Positions 62,759 to 64,000 of a stretch of 64,000 nt of DNA are shown here, one piece after another. The notes under the pieces are model-generated. The model searched no databases. It had not been told where the DNA came from and saw only the letters and a program-made list of their open reading frames with translations. This stretch comes from Bacteroidaceae bacterium (lineage in GTDB: Bacteria; Bacteroidota; Bacteroidia; Bacteroidales; Bacteroidaceae). The position numbers were made by a program, and so were the translations under genes. The DNA lies in the NCBI GenBank assembly GCA_017631315.1, contig JAGBTN010000018.1:159941-223940 (forward strand), in the 5' to 3' direction. Position 1 is the stretch's first letter; each line of letters opens with the position of its first letter.

Positions 62759-63439
62759 ATGACGAACATGATAAAAATACGTGGCATAAAGAAGAGTTTC
62801 GGCAGTCTTGAAGTGCTTAAGGGTATTGATCTCGACATCGAACGCGGTAAGGTGATAAGCATTGTTGGTTCAAGTGGCGCAGGTAAGACGACACTTCTGC
62901 AAATCATGGGTACTCTTGATGAGGCCGACAGCGGCAGTGTGATTATCGATGGAGTGGATGTTATGAAGTTGAACGATGCCCAACGCTCGGCTTTTCGCAA
63001 TAAGCACATGGGCTTTGTTTTCCAGTTTCATCAGTTGTTGCCGGAGTTTACGGCTTTGGAGAATGTGATGATGCCTGCTCTCATAGGCGGTGTTCCCAAA
63101 CGTACAGCACGACAGCGTGCTGAGGAACTGCTTGGCTTCATGGGGCTCAAGAAGCGCTCTTCGCACAAGCCCAACGAACTTTCGGGCGGCGAGAAACAAA
63201 GAGTTGCTGTTGCAAGAGCTCTTGTTTGCAAGCCGGATGTGGTTTTTGCCGACGAGCCCAGCGGGTCGCTCGATACGCAGAACAAACAGGAACTGCACCG
63301 CCTTTTCTTCGATCTGCGAGACAAGATGGGGCAGACCTTCGTGATTGTTACGCACGACGAGCAACTGGCTTCTCTTGCAGACTGCAAGATTTCCATGAAG
63401 GACGGACGCATTACGGATATTACTGAAAGCGAATCGTAA
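62759..63439 (+). CDS. lolD: ABC ATPase, LolD/MacB type
   Basis: A 226-residue ATPase of the lipoprotein-release/MacB family: Walker [20 protein letters not shown], the long Q-loop segment [21 protein letters not shown], signature [15 protein letters not shown] and Walker [13 protein letters not shown]. LolD couples ATP hydrolysis to lipoprotein release by LolCE; those membrane genes are not adjacent here. Start 62759 or Met4 (62768). It is 15 bp after the protease gene and probably shares its mRNA. Confidence 0.92.
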   Translation: MTNMIKIRGIKKSFGSLEVLKGIDLDIERGKVISIVGSSGAGKTTLLQIMGTLDEADSGSVIIDGVDVMKLNDAQRSAFRNKHMGFVFQFHQLLPEFTALENVMMPALIGGVPKRTARQRAEELLGFMGLKKRSSHKPNELSGGEKQRVAVARALVCKPDVVFADEPSGSLDTQNKQELHRLFFDLRDKMGQTFVIVTHDEQLASLADCKISMKDGRITDITESES

Positions 63440-63505
63440 GACGATAAGGACAAGGATTTGTATCCCTCTGGCTGCCATTGTCTTATGAATCTCTTTGTTA
63501 TAATG

Positions 63506-63597
63506 GAAAACATCTACTGTTAAGTTTGCCATAAAGGCGTGCCAAGTCGGGCAGTTTAACGTGCCTTGTTGGGCAACTTAACAGTAGATGTTTTTCG
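63506..63597. repeat. 22-bp-period quasi-palindromic array I, with terminal inverted repeats
   Basis: Three units between convergent genes, bounded by GAAAACATCTACTGTTAAG on the left and CTTAACAGTAGATGTTTTTC on the right, an almost perfect inverted pair. Inner cores are GGCGTGCC and TAACGTGCC, linkers TTTGCC, TCGGGC, TTGGGC. The right tail resembles the ends of arrays B and E. Confidence 0.85.
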
Positions 63598-63627
63598 ACT
63601 ATGTGTGGGGCGTATGTTGCCCAGGCG

Positions 63628-64000
63628 CTATTTCAGAGCAATTTTCTTTCCTCCCCTTATGCAGATACCTTGGAACTCTCTTGTGTTTTCCACTTTCCGT
63701 CCGAGAAGGTCGTATGTGGCATCTGTTGAATTCGGCTGGGAGATAACCGGCGAAATGGCATCGTCTATTGGTGGTGCCATGAGGTATAGCGGAACCCATG
63801 TGGCAGGTTTTGCCGGCAAAGCGTCGGGTATGCATTCTACGATTTGCTGCGTGCCGTCGCCCGTAATGGTTTCAAGATTTATGCCCAGTTTCTTTTCTGA
63901 TGGTGCTTCGGAAAGGCCGATGGAGGCCCATGGTATTGCCATCTCAATCCGATAATAGGCCGATACTACTTTTCCTACACATTCTATGTCTGGTAAGGCT
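63628..64000 (-). CDS. C-terminal part of a secreted protein, CBM9-like domain and T9SS-like tail (cut by window edge)
   Basis: The frame is open to the right edge, so the start is outside. The visible ~123 residues begin PDIECVGKVVSAYYRIEMAI, then PWASIGL, which looks like the end of a family 9-like sugar-binding domain, and finish with TYDLLGRKVENTREFQGICI and a Lys-rich end, a short T9SS-type tail. A Met at 63942 is internal. The enzyme or binding partner is unknown. Confidence 0.65.
   Translation of the reverse strand, partial: ALPDIECVGKVVSAYYRIEMAIPWASIGLSEAPSEKKLGINLETITGDGTQQIVECIPDALPAKPATWVPLYLMAPPIDDAISPVISQPNSTDATYDLLGRKVENTREFQGICIRGGKKIALK

Overview
This is a stretch of a Bacteroidales chromosome, probably Prevotellaceae or a close relative. 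Three things point there. Promoters have the Bacteroidetes form TTTG-N19/20-TAnnTTTG, with few Shine-Dalgarno sites. There is a PorE-like type IX secretion (T9SS) lipoprotein and several secreted proteins with short T9SS-like tails. Many Bacteroidetes-restricted families are present (DUF6057, DUF6048, DUF6452, DUF4199, DUF3256, FISUMP, DUF4369/TlpA). The exact genus cannot be settled from the sequence alone.

Layout. 1-4.2 kb: the 3' part of a DUF6057 membrane protein gene, a PD40 protein with a CxxCH haem motif, a small membrane protein and an FtsB/DivIC-like divisome protein. 4.3-9.4 kb: dnaX, then a 14-repeat MORN protein followed 11 bp later by a eukaryote-type glycogen branching enzyme. 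9.7-12.5 kb: a YtrA-like ABC/GntR operon and a DUF975 membrane protein. 12.6-18 kb: tRNA-Arg, an alanine/Na+ symporter and a galactose operon galM-gluP-galK. 18.3-24.2 kb: grpE-dnaJ-folC, a YbiT-type ABC-F protein and a GH73/LysM glucosaminidase. 24.5-28.7 kb: the PorE-like OmpA lipoprotein and topB. 29.3-34.7 kb: a GT2 glycosyltransferase facing a tight six-gene operon (DUF4199, DPM-like GT2, DUF6452, DUF6048, ApbE, Crp/Fnr). 34.8-38.6 kb: SRP RNA plus tRNA-Thr, an unknown gene, phosphoglucomutase/mannomutase and NudC. 38.6-46.7 kb: an Ig-like T9SS cargo protein, a FISUMP protein, type B L31, a secreted NUC1 endonuclease, DUF3256, an EamA permease, TruA and a TlpA-like lipoprotein. 46.8-51.8 kb: a hexuronate operon exuT-SDR-uxuA-uxaC. 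52-58 kb: a 50-aa small protein, a 1505-aa secreted multidomain protein and asd. 58.5-64 kb: one continuous ORF joining a CPA2 cation/proton antiporter to a subtilisin-like T9SS cargo protease, then lolD, then a truncated T9SS cargo gene.

The two most unusual observations are these. (1) Nine intergenic arrays of a 22-bp-period, quasi-palindromic repeat (units of dyad plus about 4 nt, with palindrome centres about every 11 bp) sit at gene borders throughout the window, never inside a gene. Their sequences differ from locus to locus, yet period and dyad symmetry are kept. (2) The intact antiporter-protease fusion has a complete Asp/His/Ser triad, and a signal-peptide-like segment lies exactly at the junction. 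A second, unrelated GC-rich palindromic repeat family sits on gene borders and has entered the nudC coding sequence.
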